From the NCBI GenBank assembly GCA_902493345.1, contig CABUPM010000013.1:1-30569 (forward strand): a DNA stretch of 30,569 bases, read 5' to 3'. This DNA is from an uncultured Eubacteriales bacterium. Lineage in GTDB: Bacteria; Bacillota; Clostridia; Lachnospirales; Bianqueaceae. The notes under the pieces are model-generated. The model was not told where the DNA came from and searched no databases. It was given only the letters and a program-made list of their open reading frames with translations. The translations under genes were made by a program, and so were the position numbers. This document shows positions 23,919-30,569 of this stretch, in pieces (within the stretch, counting starts at the first letter, position 1; every line of letters starts with the position of its first letter).

Positions 23919-25026
23919 TCTCATCATCCTCCTCATTACGGCGGAAGCTCAGATCAGAATAAGGAGATTTCCGCATGACCTGTATATTGAAGGGGATGAC
24001 ATTCAGACTTACCGAAGAGCCCACCGGGGCCTGCACGGTAGAGTGCACGAGCCAGTCGAAGCCTTCGGCCAGAACATGCATCTCATAGTGGACGCCCTTG
24101 AAGGTTACAGCGGTTACGACACCGTTCAGCGTATCGGTCCCCGGCTCCTTCAGCGCAATATCCTCCGGACGGATGACAATGTCCACAGGCTCCTTTGGCA
24201 AGAATCCGGCATCGGCGCATTCCCAGACCCTTCCCAGAAACTCAACCGCGTGATCCTCCAGCATGACAGCGGAAGTGATGATATTGCTCTCACCGATAAA
24301 ATCCGCCACAAAAGCATTCACGGGCTCATTATAAATATCCTCCGGCGTACCGATCTGCTGAATGACGCCGTCGTTCATGACAACGATCATATCCGACATG
24401 CTGAGCGCTTCTTCCTGATCGTGCGTTACATAGAAAGTGATTCCCAGACGCTTCTGCATACGCTTCAGTTCAAGCTGCATTTCCTGGCGGAGCTTCAAAT
24501 CCAATGCGCCCAGAGGCTCATCCAATAAGAGCAGCTTGGGCTCATTGACAATGGCGCGGGCAATCGCGACACGCTGCTGCTGTCCGCCGCTGAGCTGTGA
24601 GATCCTGCGGCGCCCGTATCCGTCCAGATTGACCAGACGCAATGCCCGGTTAACCTTTTCGGCAATCACGTTTTTCGGGAGCTTTTTGATCTTCAGGCCA
24701 AAAGCGATATTATCCGCTACATTCAGATGCGGGAAAAGGGCATAGCGCTGAAATACTGTATTGAGTGTACGCTTATAAGGCGGGACGGAAGCGATATCCT
24801 GGCCTTCAAAAAGGACCTGGCCGCTGGTCAGTGTCTCAAAGCCGCCGATGATCCGCAGAGTTGTAGTCTTTCCGCAGCCGGAAGGGCCCAGAAGGGTGAC
24901 AAAGGTGTTGGTTTTGACAGCCAGATTGATGTCGTTTAAGACGAGGTTTTCTTCTCCGTTTCCATCATCGTAGCTCTTGCAGACATGTTTCAGTTCAATC
25001 AGAATGGAATCAGTTTTATCAGACAT
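23905..25026 (-). CDS. potA: Spermidine/putrescine ABC ATPase PotA
   Basis: A 373-residue cytoplasmic ATPase. The ATG at 25026 has AAGGAG 6 bases upstream. Walker A GPSGCGKT (47-54), Q-loop with FQRYALFPHL, signature LSGGQQQRVAIARA (145 onward), Walker B LLLLDEP with Glu170 and switch His202 are all intact. A C-terminal TOBE-type regulatory domain spans about 240-360 (VIRPEDIALKEP and onward). The domain order and the four-gene context identify it as PotA rather than a sugar or iron importer ATPase. It lies 26 bases downstream of the XRE-cupin regulator, in the same transcript. Confidence 0.95.
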   Translation of the reverse strand: MSDKTDSILIELKHVCKSYDDGNGEENLVLNDINLAVKTNTFVTLLGPSGCGKTTTLRIIGGFETLTSGQVLFEGQDIASVPPYKRTLNTVFQRYALFPHLNVADNIAFGLKIKKLPKNVIAEKVNRALRLVNLDGYGRRRISQLSGGQQQRVAIARAIVNEPKLLLLDEPLGALDLKLRQEMQLELKRMQKRLGITFYVTHDQEEALSMSDMIVVMNDGVIQQIGTPEDIYNEPVNAFVADFIGESNIITSAVMLEDHAVEFLGRVWECADAGFLPKEPVDIVIRPEDIALKEPGTDTLNGVVTAVTFKGVHYEMHVLAEGFDWLVHSTVQAPVGSSVSLNVIPFNIQVMRKSPYSDLSFRRNEEDDENEEN

Positions 25027-25052
25027 GGCAAACTCCTTACAGGTGGAATATA

Positions 25053-25592
25053 TCAGAAATTCGGCGGGGTTGTGACCCACAATACTTTGGCCGGACTTTT
25101 ACCGGTGTTTTTCAGATAATGCGGCCGGTTGGGGGTAAAATAAAAGGTTTCGCCGCGGTGCAGAGAATAGGTTTTTTTACCGATGACAAGCTGAAGCGTG
25201 CCGGAGAGGCAGTAACCGAATTCCTCGCCGTCATGGGGGACATCGGGCTCCGTTTGACTTCCTGCTGCCAGCTCCAGGAGAATCGGTTCCATCATGTTGC
25301 GCTGGGCATTGGGGACGATCCACCAGATATTCTGCCCTTGCTCCTTATTCTCTTTCGCGAAAAAATCCTCTTTGCGAAAGACGACCTGTTCTTCTTCGTC
25401 ATCACTGAAAAATTCCTTGAGATTGGTCCCCAAGCATTGCAGAATATCGATCAGCGTCGCGATGGAGGGAGAGGTCAGGTCATTTTCCAGCTGAGAAATA
25501 AATCCTTTGGAGAGCTCGCAGCGGTTGGCAAGCTCCTCTTGCGTCAGTTGGTTCAGAATCCGAAGCTGACGGATTTTTTCTCCGATTTCCAT
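25053..25592 (-). CDS. XRE-family regulator with C-terminal cupin domain
   Basis: A 179-residue regulator with AAAGGAG 11 bases before the ATG. Residues 1-62 are the XRE/Cro helix-turn-helix (IGEKIRQLRILNQLTQEELA, then SKGFISQLEND). Residues about 100-178 form a cupin sensor domain (GEEFGYCLSGTLQLVIG, then GETFYFTPNRPHYLKNTG). This is the architecture of PuuR-like and other HTH-cupin regulators that often lead potABCD operons in Firmicutes. It likely senses a polyamine or related amine and represses its own operon through GTTTAG repeats at 25635-25689, just downstream of the promoter. The ligand is inferred from the neighbours only. Confidence 0.9.
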   Translation of the reverse strand: MEIGEKIRQLRILNQLTQEELANRCELSKGFISQLENDLTSPSIATLIDILQCLGTNLKEFFSDDEEEQVVFRKEDFFAKENKEQGQNIWWIVPNAQRNMMEPILLELAAGSQTEPDVPHDGEEFGYCLSGTLQLVIGKKTYSLHRGETFYFTPNRPHYLKNTGKSPAKVLWVTTPPNF

Positions 25593-25630
25593 AGTATAAC
25601 AGACTCCTTTCCAAATAGAGATCCTAAATA

Positions 25631-25689
25631 AAAAGTTTAGTATTGCTGTGGCTTTGCACTTCTAATCTAAAAGTTTAGTGTTTCTAAAC
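25631..25689. promoter_or_regulatory. GTTTAG operator repeats of the pot operon
   Basis: AAAAGTTTAGT occurs twice in the same orientation (25631-25641 and 25669-25679). The second copy forms an inverted repeat GTTTAG-N5-CTAAAC (25673-25689). The cluster lies just downstream of the predicted transcription start (about 25692), where bound regulator would block transcription. Confidence 0.55.
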
Positions 25690-25698
25690 ACGATGTTT

Positions 25699-25727
25699 AT
25701 TATAGAGCGTATGAAAAGGCTTGTCAA
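25699..25727 (-). promoter_or_regulatory. Perfect-consensus promoter of the regulator-potABCD operon
   Basis: On the minus strand, TTGACA (25722-25727), 17 bases, then TATAAT (25699-25704). Such a strong promoter implies control by repression. The leader is about 100 bases and carries the GTTTAG repeats. Confidence 0.85.
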
Positions 25728-25766
25728 GGGAATTTATAAAAATAAACAATCTTTTCCAAGAATGGC

Positions 25767-25795
25767 TTGCATTTCGCGGCTAAAACAGGTATACT
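25767..25795 (+). promoter_or_regulatory. Sigma-A promoter of tgt
   Basis: TTGCAT (25767-25772), 17 bases, then TATACT (25790-25795). The leader is about 42 bases and ends with AAGGAG before the tgt ATG. The 251-base gap between the XRE gene and tgt is thus filled by two divergent promoters and the GTTTAG operators. Confidence 0.7.
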
Positions 25796-25843
25796 ACCAA
25801 GAGCGGCAGGCCGGAGAGAGATCTGCTGAGAAGGAGTAGGAAT

Positions 25844-26980
25844 ATGTATCAGCTATTAAAAACAGAAGGGCGCGCCAAAAGAGGCCGTTTTACGACAGTA
25901 CACGGTGTCATTGAAACACCAGTATTTATGAATGTAGGAACAGCGGCGGCAATCAAGGGCGCCGTTTCTTCAATGGATCTGAAGGAGATCAAGTGTCAGG
26001 TGGAATTGTCCAATACATATCATCTGCATGTCAGACCGGGGGACCGGCTGATTCATGATGTAGGAGGACTGCACCGCTTTATGAATTGGGATCAGCCGAT
26101 TCTGACGGATTCCGGTGGATTCCAGGTCTTCTCTTTAACGGCCCTGCGCGGTAAAATCCGGGAAGAAGGCGTGACCTTCGCGTCGCATGTGGATGGTCGC
26201 AAGATTTTTATGGGGCCGGAGGAGAGCATGCAGATTCAATCCAATCTGGGATCGACGATTGCGATGGCCTTTGATGAATGCGCGCCAAGTAAGGCAGAAC
26301 GCAGTTACATCGAGAACTCGGTCGCCCGTACGACAAGGTGGCTCGCGCGCTGTAAGGCAGAGATGCAGAGGCTGAATTCGCTGGAGGACACAGTGAATCC
26401 GCATCAGATGCTTTTCGGCATCAATCAGGGCGGTGTTCTGGAGGATGTGCGCCGGGCGCAGGCTAGGGAGATCGCGCAGATGGATCTGGACGGCTATGCG
26501 ATCGGCGGCCTCGCGGTGGGTGAGACACATGAGGAGATGTATCACATTCTTGAGACTGTGGTTCCGGAGCTCCCGCAGGATAAGCCGACCTATCTTATGG
26601 GTGTGGGAACACCGGCCAATATTATAGAAGGAATTCGGCGAGGCGTCGATTTTTTTGACTGTGTGCTTCCGGCCAGAAACGGGCGGCATGGCCATGTTTA
26701 TACCGACCGCGGAAAGCTGAATCTGTGGAATGCCAAATATGAAAAGGACATGGAGCCGATCGATGCGGCCTGCCAGTGCCCGACCTGTAGGCATTACTCC
26801 AGAGCTTACATCCGGCATCTGCTGAAGGCCAAGGAGATGCTTGGAATGCGTCTGTGCGTACTGCATAATCTCTATTATTATAATACGCTGATGGAACGTG
26901 CCCGACAGGCGTTAGACGAGGGACGCTACGAGGTTTTTGCCGCACAGCGGCTGGATGGTTATAAGGAGCTGGGATTATAA
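25844..26980 (+). CDS. tgt: tRNA-guanine transglycosylase
   Basis: A 378-residue enzyme that swaps guanine-34 for preQ1 in tRNAs with GUN anticodons (Asp, Asn, His, Tyr), the entry step of queuosine formation (EC 2.4.2.29). Key residues are present: proton-acceptor Asp89 in ILTDSGGFQVFSL, Asp144 in MAFDECAP for base recognition, and nucleophile Asp271 in VDFFDCVLPARNGRHG. The zinc site is Cys309, Cys311, Cys314 and His340. Length matches bacterial Tgt. Its stop codon shares one base with the next start (TAATG). The usual neighbour queA is not in the window, but yajC downstream is a conserved partner. Confidence 0.97.
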   Translation: MYQLLKTEGRAKRGRFTTVHGVIETPVFMNVGTAAAIKGAVSSMDLKEIKCQVELSNTYHLHVRPGDRLIHDVGGLHRFMNWDQPILTDSGGFQVFSLTALRGKIREEGVTFASHVDGRKIFMGPEESMQIQSNLGSTIAMAFDECAPSKAERSYIENSVARTTRWLARCKAEMQRLNSLEDTVNPHQMLFGINQGGVLEDVRRAQAREIAQMDLDGYAIGGLAVGETHEEMYHILETVVPELPQDKPTYLMGVGTPANIIEGIRRGVDFFDCVLPARNGRHGHVYTDRGKLNLWNAKYEKDMEPIDAACQCPTCRHYSRAYIRHLLKAKEMLGMRLCVLHNLYYYNTLMERARQALDEGRYEVFAAQRLDGYKELGL

Positions 26981-27462
26981 TGGGAAAAGAGACCAAGACC
27001 AACGCTATGCGGATTCTGGAACGGATGAAGATTCCGTATCAGCTACTGCAATATGAATGCAAGGAGTTCATTGATGGCATCCATGTGGCGGACGCGACCG
27101 ATGTCCCGCGGGAACAGTCCTTTAAGACATTGGTAGCGCAGGGCAAGAGCGGAGCGTATTATGTGCTGGTGCTGCCGGTGGAGCTGGAGGTGCATCTGAA
27201 GGCAGCGGCCAAAATTGTCGGAGAAAAATCGATCGAGATGCTGCATGTTAAGGATATCACGCAGGTGACCGGGTATATTCGGGGCGGATGCAGTCCGATC
27301 GGAATGAAGAAGCAGTATCCGACAGTGATCCATGAGACGGCACTTCAATACGATCAGATCTATGTAAGCGGAGGGCGGATTGGCACGACATTGATCCTTA
27401 AGCCCACCGATCTTGCGGAGGCCTGCCGGGGCCGTTTTGGAAATCTTTGTGCAGAAATCTGA
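26980..27462 (+). CDS. ybaK: YbaK-family Cys-tRNA(Pro)/aminoacyl-tRNA deacylase
   Basis: A 160-residue single-domain editing enzyme of the YbaK/EbsC family. It hydrolyses mischarged tRNA, typically Cys-tRNA(Pro) formed by prolyl-tRNA synthetase. The conserved lysine is Lys49 in QSFKTLV, and the substrate-side loop is RGGCSPIGMKK (101-111), the signature GGxSPxG. The ATG overlaps the tgt stop by one base, so translation is coupled. The precise substrate (Cys, Ala or other) cannot be decided from the motifs. Confidence 0.93.
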   Translation: MGKETKTNAMRILERMKIPYQLLQYECKEFIDGIHVADATDVPREQSFKTLVAQGKSGAYYVLVLPVELEVHLKAAAKIVGEKSIEMLHVKDITQVTGYIRGGCSPIGMKKQYPTVIHETALQYDQIYVSGGRIGTTLILKPTDLAEACRGRFGNLCAEI

Positions 27463-27470
27463 AAAAACAC

Positions 27471-27499
27471 TTGTTTTTTTCGGAGGAACAAGGTATAAT
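27471..27499 (+). promoter_or_regulatory. Sigma-A promoter of yajC
   Basis: TTGTTT (27471-27476), 17 bases, then TATAAT (27494-27499) with G-rich bases before the -10. It lies directly after the ybaK stop and gives yajC a separate start about 35 bases before its ATG. Confidence 0.65.
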
Positions 27500-27541
27500 T
27501 AATATGTTATATAATTGAAGAGTATCAGGAGGAGAGTATTT

Positions 27542-28021
27542 ATGTGGAATGTTTTACTGGACACAGCGTCCACAGGAACCGAGACAGGAGGCCTGGGATC
27601 GATGCTGCCGCTGCTTTTGATCTATGCGGTATTCTTTGTGATTCTGTATTTCGTGTTGATTCGTCCGCAGCGTAAGCGTCAGAAGGAAACAACCAATATG
27701 CAGAACGCAATCACCAATGGTGATTGGGTACTGCTGAGCAATGGTATGTACGGTAAGGTAGTCAATGTTGTCAATGATAATCTGATGGTAGAGTTCGGAA
27801 CGAACCGCAGCATCATTATTCCGGTACGCCGTGATCAGGTACTGTCCAAGGAAGAGCCGGATCTGACACAGAAGACGGTGGAAGAAGTAGAGAAGGCGCC
27901 GGAGGATGCGGTAATCGGCAACGATCTGGCAGAGGATCAGCTGGATGCCTACGATCAGTACATTCTGGAGCAGGGAGATAAGAAGGGTAAGAAGAGTCCT
28001 TTCGGCAAGAAGAAGGGCTGA
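27542..28021 (+). CDS. yajC: Preprotein translocase accessory subunit YajC
   Basis: A 159-residue membrane protein of the SecDF-YajC complex. The ATG at 27542 has AGGAGGAGAG upstream. One transmembrane helix (about 20-40) is followed by the family hallmark RPQRKRQKE and a small soluble domain (ITNGDWVLLSNGMYGKVVNV). The C-terminus is longer than in Escherichia coli: an acidic stretch (about 105-145) followed by a lysine-rich tail ending KKGKKSPFGKKKG. The tgt-yajC order is conserved in many bacteria; secD/secF are not seen here. Confidence 0.95.
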   Translation: MWNVLLDTASTGTETGGLGSMLPLLLIYAVFFVILYFVLIRPQRKRQKETTNMQNAITNGDWVLLSNGMYGKVVNVVNDNLMVEFGTNRSIIIPVRRDQVLSKEEPDLTQKTVEEVEKAPEDAVIGNDLAEDQLDAYDQYILEQGDKKGKKSPFGKKKG

Positions 28022-28074
28022 GAGAGAAGCGCAGAGCCTTTTGTACGTTTTTCAAAAAAATATCAGAAAATCCC

Positions 28075-28103
28075 TTGACGGAAAGAACAAGATACTGTAT
28101 AAT
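28075..28103 (+). promoter_or_regulatory. Sigma-A promoter of rpsU
   Basis: TTGACG (28075-28080), 17 bases, then TATAAT (28098-28103). The leader runs about 67 bases to the rpsU ATG. Confidence 0.8.
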
Positions 28104-28176
28104 ATTTTCCAGTGCTTATGAATAAATACCCTTAGTTGTAATGCACAATCACAGCAAGAGGGAGGGGTGGAGTGAC

Positions 28177-28353
28177 ATGTCGAACGTCGTAGTTAAGGAG
28201 AATGAAACCTTAGATAGTGCTCTTCGTCGTTTTAAGAGAAGCTGTGCCAAGGCCGGCATCATGCAGGAAGTGCGTAAGAGAGAGCATTATGAGAAGCCCA
28301 GCGTAAAGCGTAAGAAGAAGTCTGAGGCTGCTCGCAAGAGAAAGTATAATTAA
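28177..28353 (+). CDS. rpsU: 30S ribosomal protein S21
   Basis: A 58-residue basic protein, the usual bS21 length in Firmicutes. MSNVVVKENETLDSALRRFK and the tail VKRKKKSEAARKRKY are diagnostic. The ATG at 28177 is preferred over one at 28141, which would add 12 atypical residues; a GGAG lies 4 bases upstream. S21 binds the 30S platform and helps mRNA selection at initiation. The gene stands alone between its own promoter and terminator. Confidence 0.97.
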   Translation: MSNVVVKENETLDSALRRFKRSCAKAGIMQEVRKREHYEKPSVKRKKKSEAARKRKYN

Positions 28354-28375
28354 GCTGGAAATGGCTGTAAAGCTG

Positions 28376-28415
28376 CAGGCGTCCGTCAATTGATGGATGC
28401 CTGTTTTATATTTTC
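28376..28415 (+). terminator. Terminator of rpsU
   Basis: The arms CAGGCGTCCGT and ATGGATGCCTG (28376-28403, with two G-U pairs) form an 11-bp stem, followed by TTTTATATTTT. Confidence 0.75.
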
Positions 28416-28537
28416 GGACAGACTGAACAGAGAAAAGTGTATTCTGAATAATTTTTGGAAAAGATATAGCACATCGTAAATTCTTTTGGATAAAAAGTAG
28501 AAAGTAGAATTTGAATTAAAAAATATTTGAAAACAGC
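28416..28537. other. AT-rich intergenic stretch
   Basis: About 120 bases between the rpsU terminator and the T-box promoter. I see no reading frame, RNA gene or repeat. The A/T-rich part just before the promoter (28500-28535) could act as an UP element. Confidence 0.5.
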
Positions 28538-28566
28538 TTGACAGTATTCAATGAGAAGAGTATAAT
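28538..28566 (+). promoter_or_regulatory. Perfect-consensus promoter of the ilvH-ilvC T-box operon
   Basis: TTGACA (28538-28543), 17 bases, then TATAAT (28561-28566). Start near 28573. Confidence 0.9.
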
Positions 28567-28572
28567 AGCCCT

Positions 28573-28876
28573 AATCTGAAAGAATCATTGCAGAAGCTTT
28601 CAGAAGATAAGGAAAAAGCATGGATGGAGACATTCCCATGGCAGGGTGTTGCGTTCAGAGAGCCGGTGGCAGGTGCGAACCGGTCGGACATTGCCTAGGG
28701 ACTCACTCCGGAGCTGCGCGGCTGAAATGCATGGCATAGTAGGCGGCGACGGCAGCCCCCGTTAAGGGCAGGCACATGACAGTGTGCAATGAGAGGCCTG
28801 TGGAGCAGGCAAATAGGGTGGTAACGCGTGGAGTAGCCTCGTCCCTTACGAAGAAGAGTATGGGACGGGGCTTTTT
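28573..28876 (+). promoter_or_regulatory. T-box leader, leucine specifier
   Basis: A tRNA-sensing riboswitch. The base of Stem I is GCTTTCAG (28596-28603) with CTGAAATGC (28722-28730). The AGAGAGCCGG and GCGAACCGG segments are the Stem I tRNA-elbow contacts. The specifier loop reads GACTCACTCC, with CTC (28702-28704) as the codon, matching leucine. The T-box AGGGTGGTAACGCG (28815-28828) contains TGGT (28819-28822), which pairs with the ACCA end of uncharged tRNA. The terminator is 28836-28845 with 28862-28871, then TTTTT. Uncharged tRNA-Leu would stabilise the antiterminator and let ilvH-ilvC be transcribed. The specifier call assumes standard loop geometry. Confidence 0.9.
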
Positions 28877-28925
28877 GTATATCCGCGCCAAGACCATGAG
28901 CAGAACGAATGTAGGAGGTGAACGG

Positions 28926-29450
28926 ATGGAGAATCAGTCAACGGTCTTATCGATTCTGGTAGAAAATAATCCCGGCGTATTGGCACGTGTCGCGGGACTT
29001 TTCAGCCGCCGGGGTTTTAATATTGACAGCTTAACGGTGGGAGAGACACAGGATCCTAAGATTTCCCGTATGACGGTAGCGGTGACGGCGGACAGACAGG
29101 CGCTGGAACAGATCAAGAAGCAGGTGAACAAGCTGGTAGACGTCATCAAAGTGATCGAGCTGCATTCGGATCGGGCGGTCTTTCGGGAGATTGCGCTGGT
29201 CAAAGTGGAGGCCAATCCGCAGAATCGAGCGGAGATCATTCAGTTTGTCGATATTTTCCGCGGCAAGATTGTAGACGTCGCGCCGCGCTCCCTGGTGATT
29301 GAGATTACCGGTGATTCCAGCAAGGTGCATGAATTTATCGCGCTGCTGGATACATACGGCGTCATCAAGGAATTTGTCAGAACCGGCATTACTGCCCTTG
29401 AAAGAGGAAGTAAGCAGATAGATCAATATACAAAATATGAGGAGGACTAA
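28926..29450 (+). CDS. ilvH: Acetolactate synthase small (regulatory) subunit
   Basis: A 174-residue regulatory subunit of acetohydroxyacid synthase. The ATG at 28926 follows GGAGGTGAACGG. The N-terminal ACT domain (STVLSILVENNPGVLARVAG, then LFSRRGFNIDSLTVG) binds valine for feedback control. The C-terminal domain (about 80-165) activates the catalytic subunit. Length is typical. The catalytic subunit (ilvB/ilvI) is not upstream: the gene directly follows the T-box leader and precedes ilvC by 5 bases. The large subunit must be encoded elsewhere in the genome. ilvN is an alternative name. Confidence 0.95.
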   Translation: MENQSTVLSILVENNPGVLARVAGLFSRRGFNIDSLTVGETQDPKISRMTVAVTADRQALEQIKKQVNKLVDVIKVIELHSDRAVFREIALVKVEANPQNRAEIIQFVDIFRGKIVDVAPRSLVIEITGDSSKVHEFIALLDTYGVIKEFVRTGITALERGSKQIDQYTKYEED

Positions 29451-29455
29451 ATATC

Positions 29456-30472
29456 ATGGCAGCAATTTTTTATCAGCAGGATTGTGATTTGACATTGTTA
29501 AAGGACAAGACCGTTGCGATTATCGGTTACGGAAGCCAGGGGCACGCGCACGCGCTGAACCTGAAGGACAGCGGTGTCAAGGTAATCGTCGGACTGTATG
29601 AGGGCAGTAAGTCCTGGGCCAAGGCGGAGGCGGCGGGCCTGCCGGTTATGACGACGGCAGAGGCAGCCAAGGCGGCGGATATCATCATGATCCTGATCAA
29701 TGATGAGAAGCAGGCTGATATGTATAAAAAGGACATTGAGCCTAACCTGGAGCCCGGAAACATGCTGATGTTCGCGCATGGCTTTAACATTCATTTCGGT
29801 TGTATCGTACCTCCGAAGGATGTGGATGTTACCATGATTGCCCCGAAGGGGCCGGGCCATACTGTAAGAAGCGAGTATCTGGCAGGCAAGGGCGTTCCGT
29901 GCCTGATCGCGGTGGAGCAGAATGCGACCGGACAGGCGCAGGAGCTGGCGCTGGCATATGCTCTGGGTATCGGCGGCGCGAGAGCCGGTGTTCTGGAGAC
30001 AACATTCCGTACTGAGACAGAGACCGATCTGTTTGGTGAGCAGGCAGTCCTGTGCGGCGGCGTCTGCGCATTGATGCAGGCTGGCTTTGAGACTCTGGTC
30101 GAGGCTGGATACGATCCGAGAAACGCGTATTTTGAGTGTATTCACGAGATGAAGCTGATCGTGGACCTGATCTATCAGTCCGGCTTCTCCGGAATGAGAT
30201 ACTCTATCTCCAATACCGCGGAATACGGCGATTATATTACCGGACCCAAGATCATTACAGAAGACACCAAGAAGGCGATGAAGAAAATTCTGTCCGATAT
30301 TCAGGACGGTACATTCGCGAAGGAGTTCCTGCTGGATATGTCTCCGGCCGGCCGTCAGGTACACTTTAAGACAATGAGAAAGCTGGCTGCGGAGCATCCT
30401 TCTGAACTGGTAGGTGAGGAGATTCGTAAGCTGTATAGCTGGAATGGAGAGGACAAGCTGATCAATAACTGA
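29456..30472 (+). CDS. ilvC: Ketol-acid reductoisomerase
   Basis: A 338-residue class I KARI of branched-chain amino acid synthesis (EC 1.1.1.86): it isomerises and reduces acetolactate or acetohydroxybutyrate. Its ribosome site GGAGGA overlaps the end of ilvH. The Rossmann start is VAIIGYGSQGHAHALNLKDS (20-39). The cofactor-selecting loop reads GLYEGSKSW (46-54), with Tyr48 where an arginine is more usual. Metal-binding acidic residues occur in the TETDLFGEQ and YFECIHEMKLIVDLIY segments. It is the last complete gene of the T-box operon and is followed by a terminator. Confidence 0.97.
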   Translation: MAAIFYQQDCDLTLLKDKTVAIIGYGSQGHAHALNLKDSGVKVIVGLYEGSKSWAKAEAAGLPVMTTAEAAKAADIIMILINDEKQADMYKKDIEPNLEPGNMLMFAHGFNIHFGCIVPPKDVDVTMIAPKGPGHTVRSEYLAGKGVPCLIAVEQNATGQAQELALAYALGIGGARAGVLETTFRTETETDLFGEQAVLCGGVCALMQAGFETLVEAGYDPRNAYFECIHEMKLIVDLIYQSGFSGMRYSISNTAEYGDYITGPKIITEDTKKAMKKILSDIQDGTFAKEFLLDMSPAGRQVHFKTMRKLAAEHPSELVGEEIRKLYSWNGEDKLINN

Positions 30473-30498
30473 TCGGAGTGATTTCATCAGGGAAAATC

Positions 30499-30529
30499 GG
30501 CGGTTCGTCGAAAGGGCGAGCCGCCTTTT
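30499..30529 (+). terminator. Terminator after ilvC
   Basis: GGCGGTTCG (30499-30507) pairs with CGAGCCGCC (30517-30525, one G-U), followed by TTTTC and an A-rich stretch. Confidence 0.75.
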
Positions 30530-30556
30530 CAAAAAATCGAAAAGCGAGGTTATAGA

Positions 30557-30569
30557 ATGCCCAGAGTGG
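30557..30569 (+). CDS. Possible start of a further gene (partial)
   Basis: The ATG at 30557 is preceded by GCGAGG 7 bases upstream, and the frame reads MPRV to the window edge. Four residues do not allow identification. It lies 28 bases after the ilvC terminator, so limited read-through from the ilv operon is possible. Confidence 0.35.

Noticed and set aside
27463..27480. A-run/T-run hairpin after ybaK as a terminator
   Set aside because: The stem is only A-T pairs with a tiny loop, and it overlaps the -35 of the yajC promoter.
28625..28760. tRNA-like segments (GGTGCGAACCGG and similar)
   Set aside because: They belong to Stem I of the T-box leader. No cloverleaf or acceptor stem can be drawn.
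1..30569. Mobile elements, CRISPR arrays, prophage or toxin-antitoxin genes
   Set aside because: No transposase, integrase, regularly spaced direct repeat or toxin-like small gene pair was seen. All larger gaps are explained by promoters, operators or leaders.

Overview
The window looks like a chromosomal segment of a spore-forming Firmicute, most likely a gut Lachnospiraceae (Clostridia). The base composition is balanced, Shine-Dalgarno sites are strong (GGAGG-type), and many promoters are close to TTGACA-N17-TATAAT. It carries spoIIID, a leucine-type T-box, rpsU, yajC/tgt and a full potABCD operon, and the proteins resemble Lachnospiraceae families. This placement is inferred from gene content and was not computed. 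I see no insertion sequence, prophage, CRISPR array, tRNA or rRNA.

Layout. 1-290: 5' end of a leftward serine hydrolase gene, cut by the window edge. 467-2737: secreted CHAP cell-wall hydrolase with SH3 and four peptidoglycan-binding repeats. 2836-8296 (leftward): altronate dehydratase (uxaA), tagaturonate reductase (uxaB) and a ClpE-like AAA+ unfoldase. 8520-10442: a signal-peptide-less protein that appears to join a ParB-like N-terminus to a BMP/PnrA ligand-binding domain. 10435-10974 (leftward): flavodoxin-like protein. 11051-12536: MATE exporter behind a short leader with a strong attenuator-like terminator. 12666-16140: heterodimeric ABC exporter. 16200-16499 (leftward): spoIIID, divergent from a DUF2974-type hydrolase translationally coupled to a second MATE exporter (16585-19070). 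19142-21075: a MerR/cupin/aldo-keto reductase cassette. 21134-25592 (leftward): polyamine uptake operon potABCD led by an XRE-cupin regulator. 25844-28353: tgt, ybaK-type deacylase, yajC and rpsU. 28538-30472: T-box leader, acetolactate synthase small subunit and ketol-acid reductoisomerase. 30557 onward: the possible start of one more gene.

How the parts work together. The uxaB-uxaA pair takes tagaturonate to 2-keto-3-deoxygluconate in hexuronate catabolism. The MerR cassette looks like a carbonyl-stress switch: the regulator has a cysteine at residue 54, and a perfect 20-bp palindrome lies inside a 19-bp promoter spacer of the divergent cupin-reductase operon. The XRE-cupin regulator probably controls its own polyamine operon through GTTTAG repeats beside a consensus promoter. 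The T-box couples ilvH-ilvC transcription to leucyl-tRNA charging.

The least explained items are the ParB-like/BMP fusion, the MATE leader RNA, and an exporter subunit whose Walker A threonine is replaced by isoleucine. Everything was read by eye. Family names rest on motif recognition, not on a database search.
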